A stretch of DNA of 64,000 nt, taken from positions 1-64,000 of the forward strand of contig PGYO01000009.1 in NCBI GenBank assembly GCA_002839705.1. Direction: 5' to 3'. The notes under the pieces are model-generated. The model was not told where the DNA came from and did no database searches. It was given only the letters and a program-made list of their open reading frames with translations. A program made the translations under genes and the position numbers. This document shows, piece after piece, positions 8,183 to 18,285 of the stretch. Source of the stretch: Methanobacteriales archaeon HGW-Methanobacteriales-1 (GTDB lineage Archaea > Methanobacteriota > Methanobacteria > Methanobacteriales > Methanobacteriaceae). Each line of letters opens with the position of its first letter. Positions within the stretch are counted from its first letter, which is position 1.

Positions 8183-8392
8183 AAACATATTTCTGATTTT
8201 TTTTATCAAGCCTTAATTTTAATTATCAATAATTATACTTAATATATTTAAAAATGTTTTCAGATTAATTTATTTCAAGGCTAAACATATATTTCAATTT
8301 AATTTCCTTATTAGCTTTGGATAGGCTGAGATTTTTTGAGGGACTAATATTTTTAGAAAAATTAATTATCTAAGATCTACCAATTAACTATC

Positions 8393-10021
8393 ATGAAAAA
8401 AAATGGGGTTTATTCTTTGGATTCTAAAAAAACTGTTAAATCATTTTTAAATGTTAAAACGAGCATTCCTTTCAGTGATAAAGTGGAAGATCCATCTGTT
8501 ATTGATCCTGCAGAACGCATAGAATTAATATTCAGTGAAGATTTAGATATGGATACTGTTAAAGATGGAATAAATCTTTATAAAGTAAAATCTGATGGCA
8601 AAGAAGAAGATATGGGTGATGTAATAGATTTGGATGAGAATTCACCATCTCTTATCTATATCAATAAATCAGAGGCCATTTCAGAAGGTGATGAATATAA
8701 ACTTTCTATTACAGACAAAGTAAAATCGGTAAGTGGAGCATCGATAAAAGAAGAATTTGTTAATTATTTTGCCTTGGATTATTCATTTAATCTGAATTCA
8801 GAAGGTATTTCTGATTTAGATAATGAAAGAACATTGATAGTGTGTATCAGCGATCTCCATTTAGGGGCCAATGATGCTTATGCTGAACTAACCAGTAACC
8901 GTGATGCTCTGGTTAATTTTTTAGAACATATTAGAAATTCCCCAAATGTAAAAGAACTGGTAATAGCTGGTGATTTGATTGATGAATGGTTTATCCCCAT
9001 GCATTTAGATACATTTAATGGAAAAACCCAGTTAGACTTTACCAAAGCCGTAGCTTCTAACAATAAACCAGTTTTTGATGCATTTAATAATATAATAAAA
9101 GATGGCCAAGTAAAAGTTACCTACGTTCCGGGAAATCATGATATATTAATAGATTCTGAGGATATTCAAAGTATAATGCCTGGAATATCTGAAACCCGTG
9201 ATGTGAGGGGTTTGGGGGCATATACTCCTTCAGATTTTCCAGAACTTATTATTGAACACGGACATCGATATAATTTTTATTGTGCCCCTGATTATTCCAA
9301 CCAGTCTTTAACCCAAACCGACTCCATACTGCCTCCAGGATATTTCTTTACTAGAATGGCCACCAGTTCAGTGGTTCAAGGCCGCCCTAAACTAAATATT
9401 AATTTTCCACCAGTTCAAAAAAATGATCTGGGTGAAGTCCAATTTCTTTATTTCCTTTATTGGAATGTTTGGAAAGGCCTTATCTCTGATTTCCCGGTAG
9501 AAGAAGGACTTGATAAAAAGGCCATTAATACGGGTATCGATGGATTCATTGACTGTTATGCTATAAGTGATTTTTTACCCTACCAAAACTCAGAAGATGG
9601 TCCTATTGACGTTAATTTATATAAAGGGATTATTGAAGGCTGGGATGAAAGACAAAGTAACAACTTAGTTCCAGTTAAAATTCCCACAGATGAAGCAGTA
9701 CTTAAGGGAGCTTTTGCCAGTCATCTTGATGATCAATCTGGGTTGCAATTCTTTAACAATCCTGATTCTGATAAGAGAATTGTTATATTTGGACATTCTC
9801 ATGAGGCACGAGTCATAACATCTTGCAATGAAAAAGGAGAAAAGCAAGTTTACGTAAATTCAGGTACCTGGATTGATAAAAATAAATGTACCATGACTTT
9901 TGTGGTCGTTGCACCACCTAAAAACAAAGATTCCACCCCAGCTTATGCGAATTTGTATCAATATTCTCCAAGTGGGGATATTAAAAAATTAGAGTCACAA
10001 GCACTCACCAATATTAAATAA
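8393..10021 (+). CDS. Ig-like (Big_5) plus calcineurin-like metallophosphoesterase
   Basis: A 542-residue protein. The N-terminal part (about 35-130) resembles an SbsA-type Ig-like domain (RIELIFSEDLDMDTVKDGI, then YKLSITDKVKSVSG). The C-terminal catalytic domain carries the four phosphoesterase motifs: SDLHLG, AGDLIDE, GNHD and GHSHEA. There is no signal peptide, so an Ig-like domain on a probably cytoplasmic hydrolase is odd. The start ATG lacks a strong ribosome-binding site and may be leaderless. The substrate could be a nucleotide, lipid or polymer phosphoester. Stands alone between AT-rich spacers. Confidence 0.82.
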   Translation: MKKNGVYSLDSKKTVKSFLNVKTSIPFSDKVEDPSVIDPAERIELIFSEDLDMDTVKDGINLYKVKSDGKEEDMGDVIDLDENSPSLIYINKSEAISEGDEYKLSITDKVKSVSGASIKEEFVNYFALDYSFNLNSEGISDLDNERTLIVCISDLHLGANDAYAELTSNRDALVNFLEHIRNSPNVKELVIAGDLIDEWFIPMHLDTFNGKTQLDFTKAVASNNKPVFDAFNNIIKDGQVKVTYVPGNHDILIDSEDIQSIMPGISETRDVRGLGAYTPSDFPELIIEHGHRYNFYCAPDYSNQSLTQTDSILPPGYFFTRMATSSVVQGRPKLNINFPPVQKNDLGEVQFLYFLYWNVWKGLISDFPVEEGLDKKAINTGIDGFIDCYAISDFLPYQNSEDGPIDVNLYKGIIEGWDERQSNNLVPVKIPTDEAVLKGAFASHLDDQSGLQFFNNPDSDKRIVIFGHSHEARVITSCNEKGEKQVYVNSGTWIDKNKCTMTFVVVAPPKNKDSTPAYANLYQYSPSGDIKKLESQALTNIK

Positions 10022-10157
10022 TTTTTTTATTTTTGGGGGAAATGTATTTTTAATAAATGAAATTACATTTTAGTATATAGATTTAATCAATATTTTATCG
10101 TTTATTTAAAAAAATTTAATTATTGCAACATAAAAATTAACATCTGGAGAAATTTCA

Positions 10158-11699
10158 TTGGACAATAAATCTAATCCTTCTGAAACAGGTTGGACTGCTA
10201 TTTTAATTGTTTCATTATCTTCATTTATTATTGCACTTGATTCTACTTTTATGAATGTAGCTATTGGCAATCTGGTGGTAGATTTGAACACCACTATACA
10301 TACCATACAGATAATTATTAGTGTTTATGCCCTTACCATGGCTTCTTTAATGCTTCTGGGAGGTAAGATGCAGGATTTGGTGGGCAGAAGAGAAACATAC
10401 ATAATTGGGGCGGTTATTTTTGGATTTGGAACCGCTATCGCTGCTTTGAGTGTTAATTCCACCATGTTATTAATTGGGTGGTCCATCTTAGAAGGTATGG
10501 GAGCAGCTCTCATGACACCTGCTACTGCTTCCATCATCGTTGGAATTTATAGTGGAAAGAATCGTGAATTTGCTCTGGGAATAAGGACTTCATTAGCTAC
10601 TGCCGGGGCGGGTGTCGGCCCACTTGTAGGAGGATTTTTGACTACATTTTTCAGTTGGAGATGGGGCTTTGGACTTGAACTGATCATTATAATAATTATT
10701 CTTTTATTATCCCGAAAACTGAAATACTTCCCCCCATCAATGAAATTTTCAGAGCTAGACAAATGGGGAGTGCTGTTATCTTCATTAGGAATTCTAATAT
10801 TTGTCATTGGAATTTTGAGTATAAATTCTATTGAAAACTTTGAAGTACCTGCAGTTATAATTGGAATAGGGATATTACTATTAATTTTATTCTATTTCAG
10901 AGAAAAAAAAGTTATTAATAGGGACGAAAGACCTCTTACTGATATCAGATTGTTTAAAAATAGAAATTTTGCCCTGGGAACGCTTTGCAGATTGGTACTA
11001 AGTTTGGCCCTTGCAGGGGCGGTTTTCATATTACCTGTTTTTTTTCAGCAAGAGACTGGTGCCGATGCATTTACAACAGGCCTTGCTATTTTACCATTAA
11101 CTATTGGGGTTTTAATATTTTCTATAGCCTCCTCCAAAATATCAAATAGAATTGCACCCCACCATCTCATTTCCATTGGATTTTTAATAGCATTATTATC
11201 TAGTTATTATCTCAGTTCTCAGTTCGACTTAGATACCCACGTATATAACATTATTCCGGGAACATTATTTCTGGGGATGGGTTTGGGCCTAGCACTGCCC
11301 TTAACCGCTAATGTAGTATTATCTTCTGCAAGTTCAGATAAGCAAGCTGATGCCACAGGTATTATGTCCACCAGTTCAAATCTTGGGTCAGCCATGGGAA
11401 CCGCGCTTATTGGAATTATACTCTTATTGGGAACAATGCATGGATTATATTCAGCATATGATCAGGTTTATCCCGGCCAATTTACAAAAAGTGAAATCAA
11501 TCAAAAATTTGATATATATCACGAAAAAAAGAATACAACAACCTATGAAATATTAGAAGGGAATAAAAACTCGCTCTTATATACTATTATTAACAAAACG
11601 GTCCGGAGTGCAATGAAAACTGCATTTGTTTTTGTATCTATCATATTCTTAATAAGCTTCATTATTTCACTCTTTATAAAACCATTGAAACTACAGTGA
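10158..11699 (+). CDS. MFS drug-efflux transporter, DHA2 (14-helix) family
   Basis: A 513-residue membrane protein with about fourteen hydrophobic helices, as in EmrB/QacA-type drug:proton antiporters. Motif A is GGKMQDLVGRRETYIIG; motif C is seen as SLATAGAGVGPLVGGFLTTF with SWRWGF after it. The N-terminal helix has ALDSTFMNVAIGNL, typical of this family. It starts with TTG, supported by GGAG 8 bases upstream. No regulator or membrane-fusion partner is adjacent. The likely role is export of a toxic or hydrophobic compound; the substrate is unknown. Confidence 0.9.
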   Translation: MDNKSNPSETGWTAILIVSLSSFIIALDSTFMNVAIGNLVVDLNTTIHTIQIIISVYALTMASLMLLGGKMQDLVGRRETYIIGAVIFGFGTAIAALSVNSTMLLIGWSILEGMGAALMTPATASIIVGIYSGKNREFALGIRTSLATAGAGVGPLVGGFLTTFFSWRWGFGLELIIIIIILLLSRKLKYFPPSMKFSELDKWGVLLSSLGILIFVIGILSINSIENFEVPAVIIGIGILLLILFYFREKKVINRDERPLTDIRLFKNRNFALGTLCRLVLSLALAGAVFILPVFFQQETGADAFTTGLAILPLTIGVLIFSIASSKISNRIAPHHLISIGFLIALLSSYYLSSQFDLDTHVYNIIPGTLFLGMGLGLALPLTANVVLSSASSDKQADATGIMSTSSNLGSAMGTALIGIILLLGTMHGLYSAYDQVYPGQFTKSEINQKFDIYHEKKNTTTYEILEGNKNSLLYTIINKTVRSAMKTAFVFVSIIFLISFIISLFIKPLKLQ

Positions 11700-11957
11700 C
11701 AATCAGTATTTATTAATAAGGCATATATTTAGACCTAATTAATTAATAGTATCCATATTTTTAGAATTTTATTTTTTTAACCAGTTCTCAGTGAATCTAA
11801 ATAAATTTATATAATGAGATTATTGATCTGGATGAATGCAAAATCATTATTAATTTTTTTAATTAAATTGAGCTGGCATTCACAATTTTAATATAATAAA
11901 TAGGACATATTATTACAATAGGATGTGTTTTTTATTTTTTTATAGTTGGAGGCAAAA

Positions 11958-12704
11958 ATGGTCAAAGTTCTTATAGTTGGGGATAAGAGCATAGAATCCA
12001 GAGGTCTTAAGAGTACATTAGAATCTTTTGGTTATGAAGTTCCTTACGTCACTTCCAGTAACAAAGAAGCTGTGGAGAAAGCTTTAGAGATTAAACCAGA
12101 TCTTATTTTGATAGATATTGTTAAAGGCGATATTGATAGTATTGGAACTGCTTCTAAGATTAAAAAGTTGGATATACCTGTAATATTTTTAACTGCTCAT
12201 TCTAAAGAAATTAAAATTGAAAAAATCAAACTCAAAGAACCACATGGATTTATAGTTAAACCATACGATCCTCTTGAACTTAAATATGCCATAGAACTTG
12301 CCATTTACAAAAAACAGATGAAAAATGAATTGAATGAATGCATTAATAATGAATTTTTGGGAAATATTGTGGAAAATATTCCCAACATGATCTTTATAAA
12401 AAGTGTGGATAATCTTCAATTTGAAATGGTTAACAAGGCAGGAGAAGACTTGCTGGGGCATTCAAGAGAAGAATTACTGGGTAAAACTGACTATGACTTT
12501 TTCCCAAAAGACGAAGCGGATTTTTTCACACAAAAAGATAGGGAAGTCCTGCAAAACAAGAAATTATTAGATATTCCCGAAGAAATTATTGAAACCAAGA
12601 ATTTAGGTTTAAAAGAATATTACACACCAAGAAAATTCCTATTCTTAACCAGGAAGGTAATCCTCAATATCTCCTTGGTATATCCGAAGACATCACCGAA
12701 CTAA
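11958..12704 (+). CDS. 5' part of a split hybrid sensor kinase: receiver plus PAS
   Basis: Begins at ATG 11958 after GGAGG. Residues 1-120 form a response-regulator receiver with phospho-acceptor Asp53 (LILIDIV), a FLTAHS switch region and a VKPYDPLEL lysine motif. A PAS domain follows (about 135-225, from NIVENIPNMIFIKSVDN to a KTDYDFFPKDEADFF block). At about 12623 the reading leaves the PAS frame and ends with an unrelated tail. Shifted by one base, the frame continues as HTKKIPILNQEGNPQYLLGI, SEDITELKKAEKS and runs straight into the next open frame. The two frames are therefore one gene broken by a single-base loss, or a sequencing error. Confidence 0.8.
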   Translation: MVKVLIVGDKSIESRGLKSTLESFGYEVPYVTSSNKEAVEKALEIKPDLILIDIVKGDIDSIGTASKIKKLDIPVIFLTAHSKEIKIEKIKLKEPHGFIVKPYDPLELKYAIELAIYKKQMKNELNECINNEFLGNIVENIPNMIFIKSVDNLQFEMVNKAGEDLLGHSREELLGKTDYDFFPKDEADFFTQKDREVLQNKKLLDIPEEIIETKNLGLKEYYTPRKFLFLTRKVILNISLVYPKTSPN

Positions 12705-12802
12705 AAAAAGCAGAAAAATCCCTAATCAATGCAAAGGACAATGCAGAATTAAAGGTTAAAGAGAGAACCGCTGAAATATTAGAATCTAAAGAAGAATTTA
12801 GG

Positions 12803-14299
12803 TTGAGTAATCGTTATAATCGTGAGTTAATTGAGGTGAGTATCGATCCTTTGGTTACTATTGGTCCTGATGGGAATATTAATGATGTTAATAGGGCTGT
12901 TGAATTGGTAACTGGTTATTCTCGTGATCAGCTTGTGGGGACTGATTTTTCTGATTATTTTACTGATCATGATATGGCAAAGGCGGGATATGAAGAAGTT
13001 TTTCATGAAGGTTTTGTAAAAGATTATCCTCTGGAAATTCAGCATAAGAATGGGGATATAACACCAGTTTTGTATAACGCTTCAACCTATAAAGATGAAA
13101 ATGGTCAGGTTATAGGAGTTTTCGCTGCAGCAAGAGACATCACTCAACTCAAAAAAGCTGAAGAAGTACTGAAAGAGCATATGGTTAATATGGAGATAAC
13201 AGTAAAAAAACGAACAGCTGAGTTGACTAATGCTAATGTCCTGCTTAAAGCAGAAATCAAAGAACGAAAAAGAATTGAAAACCTTATCAGGGATAATATC
13301 CAAAGAATGGATCTTGCTTTAGAATCGGCTGATATGGGTGTGTGGGATTTAGATATATTGAATGATGATACCATCCGGACGCTAGAATATGATCAAATAT
13401 TTGGTTATGAATCACTTTTACCAGAATGGGGGTTAAAAATTTTCTTTGAACATATTTTACCTGAGGATCAGGAATATGTCCAACAACGATTTGAAAATGC
13501 TTATGAAACTAATAAATTATATTTTCAATCTAGAATCATCAGGGTAGATAAACAAATACGGTGGATCGAAGCATTCGGCAATGTTTATCGTGACGAGAAA
13601 GATGTTCCAATTCGAATGCTAGGTGTAATCACTGATATCACAGAACGTAAAGAAACCGAAATCAAATTAATAAACCTTTTAGAAGAAAAAGATGTGTTAT
13701 TAAGGGAAATACATCACCGGGTTAAAAATAATATGCAAATTATTTCCAGTCTTCTAAGTCTGGAATCATCTAATGTCTTTGATAAAAGAGATGTTGGTCT
13801 TTTTACAATAGTTCAAGACAGGGTTAAATCAATAGCTCTTATACATGATAATTTATATCAATCAGAAGATCTTTCCAGTATCAAATTTGAAGATTACATA
13901 AAGAACTTAAGTTCTCAACTTTTCTCCACATATACCAGAAATTCTAATATAAAATTAGTAACTGATATTGTTGATCTTAAATTTAATTTGGAAACTGCCA
14001 TTCCATTGGGTCTGATTTTAAATGAACTGATAAGTAACAGCTTAAAACACGCATTTTCCGATTTTGAAGGTGAAATATTTATATCTTTACATCATAAAGG
14101 TGAAGAAATTGAAGTAATAATCAAGGATAATGGAGTGGGACTTCCTGAAGATGTAGATATTAAAAATCCGAAAAAATTAGGGTTACAATTAGTAAGCAGC
14201 TTAGTTGAACAACTCGAAGGCACAATTGAATTAGACAGAAGTCACGGAACCAAATTTAAAATTAAATTTAAACAATTACAGTATGAGGAGAGATTATAG
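12803..14299 (+). CDS. 3' part of the split kinase: PAS-PAS-HisKA_2-HATPase
   Basis: Coding in this frame begins before 12803, from about 12623, where it continues the broken receiver/PAS gene; TTG 12803 is only the first start codon left. It contains a PAS domain (LVTIGPDGNINDVNRAVELV), a coiled coil (about 120-165), a PAS_3-like domain (residues about 166-285, with DITERKE at its end), a HisKA_2 dimerisation/phosphoacceptor block ([19 protein letters not shown]) and a HATPase with NELISNSLKHAF and DNGVGLPED. The intact protein would be a cytosolic hybrid kinase of about 780 residues. A second sensor kinase starts 13 bases later. Confidence 0.85.
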   Translation: MSNRYNRELIEVSIDPLVTIGPDGNINDVNRAVELVTGYSRDQLVGTDFSDYFTDHDMAKAGYEEVFHEGFVKDYPLEIQHKNGDITPVLYNASTYKDENGQVIGVFAAARDITQLKKAEEVLKEHMVNMEITVKKRTAELTNANVLLKAEIKERKRIENLIRDNIQRMDLALESADMGVWDLDILNDDTIRTLEYDQIFGYESLLPEWGLKIFFEHILPEDQEYVQQRFENAYETNKLYFQSRIIRVDKQIRWIEAFGNVYRDEKDVPIRMLGVITDITERKETEIKLINLLEEKDVLLREIHHRVKNNMQIISSLLSLESSNVFDKRDVGLFTIVQDRVKSIALIHDNLYQSEDLSSIKFEDYIKNLSSQLFSTYTRNSNIKLVTDIVDLKFNLETAIPLGLILNELISNSLKHAFSDFEGEIFISLHHKGEEIEVIIKDNGVGLPEDVDIKNPKKLGLQLVSSLVEQLEGTIELDRSHGTKFKIKFKQLQYEERL

Positions 14300-14311
14300 G
14301 TATTATCTGTT

Positions 14312-16381
14312 GTGTTTAGTATGGAGAGGGGTTATAAATCATATAATATTGAGGAATTGAATCATGGTGATCATTTATGTGTTCTTTATCAGACGGATGA
14401 AGAACATAAAGATTTAATAACTCCCTATCTGCGATCTGGTCTGGAGAATAATGAGAAAGTATTTTACATTGTTGACGCACGCACCTCTGAGATGGTTCTC
14501 AACTATCTGCTTGATGATGGTATGGAGGTGGATCCCTACCTTGAAAGTGGCCAATTAAGCATGCTCACGGTAAGTGAGTCTTATATGAATGGTGGAGTCT
14601 TTGATCCAGAGGGTATGATTAAAATGCTCACTGAAGAGACAGAAAAGGCTCTGAAAGAGGGTTATGCAGCACTTCGTGTCACCGGTGAGATGTCATGGGC
14701 ACTGAGAGGCTTACCTGGATCAGAGCGTCTCATAGAATATGAAACTAAACTGAACGAATTTTTCCCTACTAACAAAGCTCTGGCCATCTGCCAGTATGAC
14801 TGCCGGGTCTTTGAACCTGAAATTCTCCTTGACATATTAACCACCCACCCTATAGCAGTTATTGGAACTGAAATCTATGAAAACTTTTATTACGTTCCCA
14901 CTGAAGATTTTCTGGCGGGAAAAGGCCCTAAAAGAACATTAGAGCACTGGATAGAGAACCTTAAACTACGTAAAAAGGCAGAATTAGATTTAAAAGCAAG
15001 TGAAAAGAAGTACCGGCAACTGGTTGAAAATGCTCAGGAAGGAATCTGGTCAATTGATACCGAATCGAAAACAACATTTGTAAATCCGCGTATGGCTGAA
15101 ATATTGGGATATGATGTTGATGAGATGATGGGTCATTCTTTATTTTCTTTTATGGATGAACGTGGTGTGGAACTTGCCAATTATAATCTGGAACGTGGTA
15201 AGCAGGGCTTAAAAAAGCAATATGATTTTGAGTTTATACGAAAAGATGGAAATAGGATTTACACTAGTTTAGAAACTTCCCCTATCTTTGATGGTGATGA
15301 AAAATATGTTGGAGCCATTGCCATGGTTTCAGACATTACTAATCGTAGAAAGATGGAAAATACTCTCCGGGAAAGTGAGGAACGTTATTCATTAACCCTG
15401 GACGCTGTTAATGATGGACTCTGGGAATGGAATGTAACATCTGGAGATGCATTTTTCAGTCCTAATTATTATAAAGTTTTAGGATATCATCCTGGAGAAT
15501 TTCCGGCTAACTATAAAACCTGGCGATTACTAGTTCATCCGGATGATAGGGATACTGTTGAAAAAGAGTTACAAGAAAGCATTAAATCTGGCAGCGGATT
15601 TGAAATAAATCTCCGGATGAAAACTAAATCCTGGAAATGGTTATGGGTACTTATCCGGGGTAAAGCAATCGAAAAAGATTCAACAGGAAATGCAACCCGG
15701 ATGGTTGGCACACTAAGTGATATAACAGAGCGTATAAGTGCTGAAAAAAAGATTAATGACTCACTCAAAGAAAAGGAGATGCTCCTCAAGGAAATCCATC
15801 ATAGGGTTAAAAACAATTTAATGATTATATCCAGTCTTTTAAACCTCCAGTCCAGACAAATAAAGGATAAGGCGTCCAAGGATATTTTTAAGGAAAGTCA
15901 GAACCGTGCAAGGTCCATGGCTCTCATACATGAGCGATTATATCAGTCTACTGATCTTAAAAGGATAGATTTTGGTGATTATATAGGGTCATTATCAAAA
16001 GAACTATTTCACACCTATGCTGGTGATTTGGGCCATATAGAACTGAAAGTTAATGTTGATGATATTTTTCTGGATATAAACACGGCGATACCTTTAGGTT
16101 TGATAGTAAATGAACTAATTACTAACAGTTTAAAACACGCTTTTCCAGAGGGCAAAATGGGAGAAATTAATATTGATTTCCATCCCCAAGATGATCACTT
16201 TGAATTCTCTGTAAAGGATAATGGAATAGGGTTTCCAAAAGATTTAGATTTTCATAATACTAATTCTCTGGGTATGCAAATGGTAACTAGTTTAACTGAT
16301 CAAATAGATGGTGAAATAGAACTTAATAGGAGTCAGGGTACTGAATTTAAGATTACTTTTAAAGATTTAGATATAAAATAA
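14312..16381 (+). CDS. MEDS-PAS-PAS-HisKA_2 sensor histidine kinase
   Basis: A 689-residue soluble kinase. The N-terminal MEDS domain (about 8-215) opens with [21 protein letters not shown] and contains [14 protein letters not shown] and [17 protein letters not shown] domains are found in methanogen and methylotroph sensors. Two PAS domains follow (about 230-350 and 355-485), then HisKA_2 ([19 protein letters not shown]) and HATPase_c ([21 protein letters not shown]). The GTG at 14312 has AGGT 10 bases upstream; ATG 14321 is possible. It lies 13 bases after the split kinase, so both may form one operon. There is no transmembrane segment, so the signal is intracellular. No separate response regulator is adjacent. 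Confidence 0.9.
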   Translation: MFSMERGYKSYNIEELNHGDHLCVLYQTDEEHKDLITPYLRSGLENNEKVFYIVDARTSEMVLNYLLDDGMEVDPYLESGQLSMLTVSESYMNGGVFDPEGMIKMLTEETEKALKEGYAALRVTGEMSWALRGLPGSERLIEYETKLNEFFPTNKALAICQYDCRVFEPEILLDILTTHPIAVIGTEIYENFYYVPTEDFLAGKGPKRTLEHWIENLKLRKKAELDLKASEKKYRQLVENAQEGIWSIDTESKTTFVNPRMAEILGYDVDEMMGHSLFSFMDERGVELANYNLERGKQGLKKQYDFEFIRKDGNRIYTSLETSPIFDGDEKYVGAIAMVSDITNRRKMENTLRESEERYSLTLDAVNDGLWEWNVTSGDAFFSPNYYKVLGYHPGEFPANYKTWRLLVHPDDRDTVEKELQESIKSGSGFEINLRMKTKSWKWLWVLIRGKAIEKDSTGNATRMVGTLSDITERISAEKKINDSLKEKEMLLKEIHHRVKNNLMIISSLLNLQSRQIKDKASKDIFKESQNRARSMALIHERLYQSTDLKRIDFGDYIGSLSKELFHTYAGDLGHIELKVNVDDIFLDINTAIPLGLIVNELITNSLKHAFPEGKMGEINIDFHPQDDHFEFSVKDNGIGFPKDLDFHNTNSLGMQMVTSLTDQIDGEIELNRSQGTEFKITFKDLDIK

Positions 16382-16410
16382 TTTCTTAAATAAATATTTG
16401 GTGATGAAAA

Positions 16411-16986
16411 ATGAAAAAATCTATTGGTGCAAAAACAATTGTATATCCAACTCCCGTATTTATAATTGGAACTTATGATAAAGATGGAAAAGCAAATGCC
16501 ATGAATGCAGCTTGGGGAGGAATATCTTGCTCTTCTCCGCCATGTGTTTCAATTTCTTTAAGAGAAGCAACTTATACGCACGGAAATATTATGGATAAAA
16601 AAGCTTTCACGGTAAATATTCCCTCTGAAGATTACATTAAAGAAGCAGATTACTTTGGAATTGCATCTGGAAGAAATGAAGATAAATTTGAGGCCACCGG
16701 ATTATCACCAGTAAAAAGTGAAGTAGTTGATGCTCCCTATATTGGAGAATTTCCACTTATTTTAGAGTGCAAATTAGTTAATATAACTGAATTAGGATTA
16801 CATACTCACTTCACTGGTGAAATAATGGATGTAAAAGTTGATGAAAATTTAATGAAAGATGGAAACCCAGATATAGAACAAATTAGGCCATTTTTGTATG
16901 ATCCTTCATCTAGAGATTATTATGGAATTGGGAATCGCATTGGAAATGCTTTTTCTGAAGGTAAAAATTTGATCAGTAAAAAATAA
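16411..16986 (+). CDS. Flavin reductase / flavoredoxin family protein
   Basis: A 191-residue FMN-binding split-barrel protein. Typical features are the opening [36 protein letters not shown], and the flavin-binding [16 protein letters not shown] segment. Such flavoredoxins bind FMN and pass electrons between proteins or reduce flavins with NAD(P)H. GGTGATG precedes the ATG. It follows the kinases by 30 bases but is functionally unrelated to them by sequence. The partner is unknown. Confidence 0.88.
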   Translation: MKKSIGAKTIVYPTPVFIIGTYDKDGKANAMNAAWGGISCSSPPCVSISLREATYTHGNIMDKKAFTVNIPSEDYIKEADYFGIASGRNEDKFEATGLSPVKSEVVDAPYIGEFPLILECKLVNITELGLHTHFTGEIMDVKVDENLMKDGNPDIEQIRPFLYDPSSRDYYGIGNRIGNAFSEGKNLISKK

Positions 16987-17022
16987 TTGAACTGTTCGGG
17001 GCAAATAATTAATTAGAAAAAA

Positions 17023-18204
17023 ATGAACAAAATATCCGCAACTTACCAAAAAATTCTCAAGGATGATGCCCTTAAATTCATATTCCTCTTAGGAATAGTA
17101 AGTTTACTATCAGACATGACCTATGAAGGGGCTCGCAGTATAACTGGCCCATATTTAGCCATATTAGGGGCCAGTGCATTTACCGTGGGATTCGTGGCAG
17201 GTTTTGGTGAATTATTAGGTTATGTATTAAGATTTTTTTCAGGACGTTTAGCAGATCGTACACGTCAGTATTGGGCTCTCACCATTGGTGGATATTTAAT
17301 TAATCTTCTGGCTGTGCCTTTATTAGCTTTAGCTGGAAGCTGGGAAATGGCCGCGGTATTGCTCATTCTGGAAAGAGTGGGTAAAGGTATCAGAACCCCA
17401 TCCCGCGATGTAATGTTATCTCATGCTAGTAGTCAGGTGGGCCATGGTTGGGGTTTTGGTTTACATGAGGCTATGGACCAGATTGGGGCCATTTTAGGCC
17501 CATTATTAGTGGCACTTATACTTTTTTCACATGGAAGTTACCAGACTGGATTTGCTTTTCTTTTACTACCAGCTATATTAACCGTAGCGGTACTGTTAAT
17601 CTCCCGATTTCTTTATCCAGACCCTCATGAATTAGAGGTTAAAACTCCTCAATTGGATACTAAAGGATTTAGAAAGGCTTACTGGATATATATAATTGCA
17701 GCATCTCTAATTGCCATGGGTTTTGCTGATTTTGCACTTATTGCCTACCATTTTCAGAAAGCAGCTCTGATTTCTGCAACATTAATCCCTATTTTTTATG
17801 CCGTGGCCATGGGAGTAGATGCTATTGCAGCATTGATATTTGGTATGCTATTTGATAAGATTGGAATGTCCATCATGATTGTGGTGGCTATTTTATCTTC
17901 ACTTTTCGCCCCATTAGTATTCTTAGGAGGATTTTATGCAGCCTTTCTGGGAATGGTAATCTGGGGAATCTGTATGGGGGCTCAAGAATCTATTATGAGA
18001 TCATCTGTAGCAGTAATATCCTCATCAGATAGGCGCGGCTCGGCCTATGGTATTTTTAATTCACTATTTGGAGTGGCCTGGTTTGTAGGAAGCATAATCA
18101 TGGGCCTATTATATACGGTTTCTCTAAATTATCTGGTGGCCTTTTCAATATTATTGCCTCTTATATCCATTCCATTTTTTATTTTAATGTTAAAAACAGA
18201 CTGA
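17023..18204 (+). CDS. MFS transporter (12-helix)
   Basis: A 393-residue permease with about twelve hydrophobic segments. Motif A-like sequence is seen at FFSGRLADRTRQYWAL, and the central MFS motif at LLILERVGKGIRTPSRDVML with an ASSQVGHGWGFGLHEAMDQIGAILGPLL continuation split by loops. The opening DMTYEGARSITGPYLAILGAS is characteristic of a prokaryotic MFS group with unknown substrate. It lies 36 bases after the flavoredoxin gene and could be cotranscribed. Export of a small molecule is likely; the substrate cannot be deduced. Confidence 0.87.
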   Translation: MNKISATYQKILKDDALKFIFLLGIVSLLSDMTYEGARSITGPYLAILGASAFTVGFVAGFGELLGYVLRFFSGRLADRTRQYWALTIGGYLINLLAVPLLALAGSWEMAAVLLILERVGKGIRTPSRDVMLSHASSQVGHGWGFGLHEAMDQIGAILGPLLVALILFSHGSYQTGFAFLLLPAILTVAVLLISRFLYPDPHELEVKTPQLDTKGFRKAYWIYIIAASLIAMGFADFALIAYHFQKAALISATLIPIFYAVAMGVDAIAALIFGMLFDKIGMSIMIVVAILSSLFAPLVFLGGFYAAFLGMVIWGICMGAQESIMRSSVAVISSSDRRGSAYGIFNSLFGVAWFVGSIIMGLLYTVSLNYLVAFSILLPLISIPFFILMLKTD

Positions 18205-18285
18205 TTATAAAATAAAAATAATAATCAATTATTTTCATGGGGCAAGTATGGGATTCATTTAAAAACAGTTTAAATCAGTTTATTC

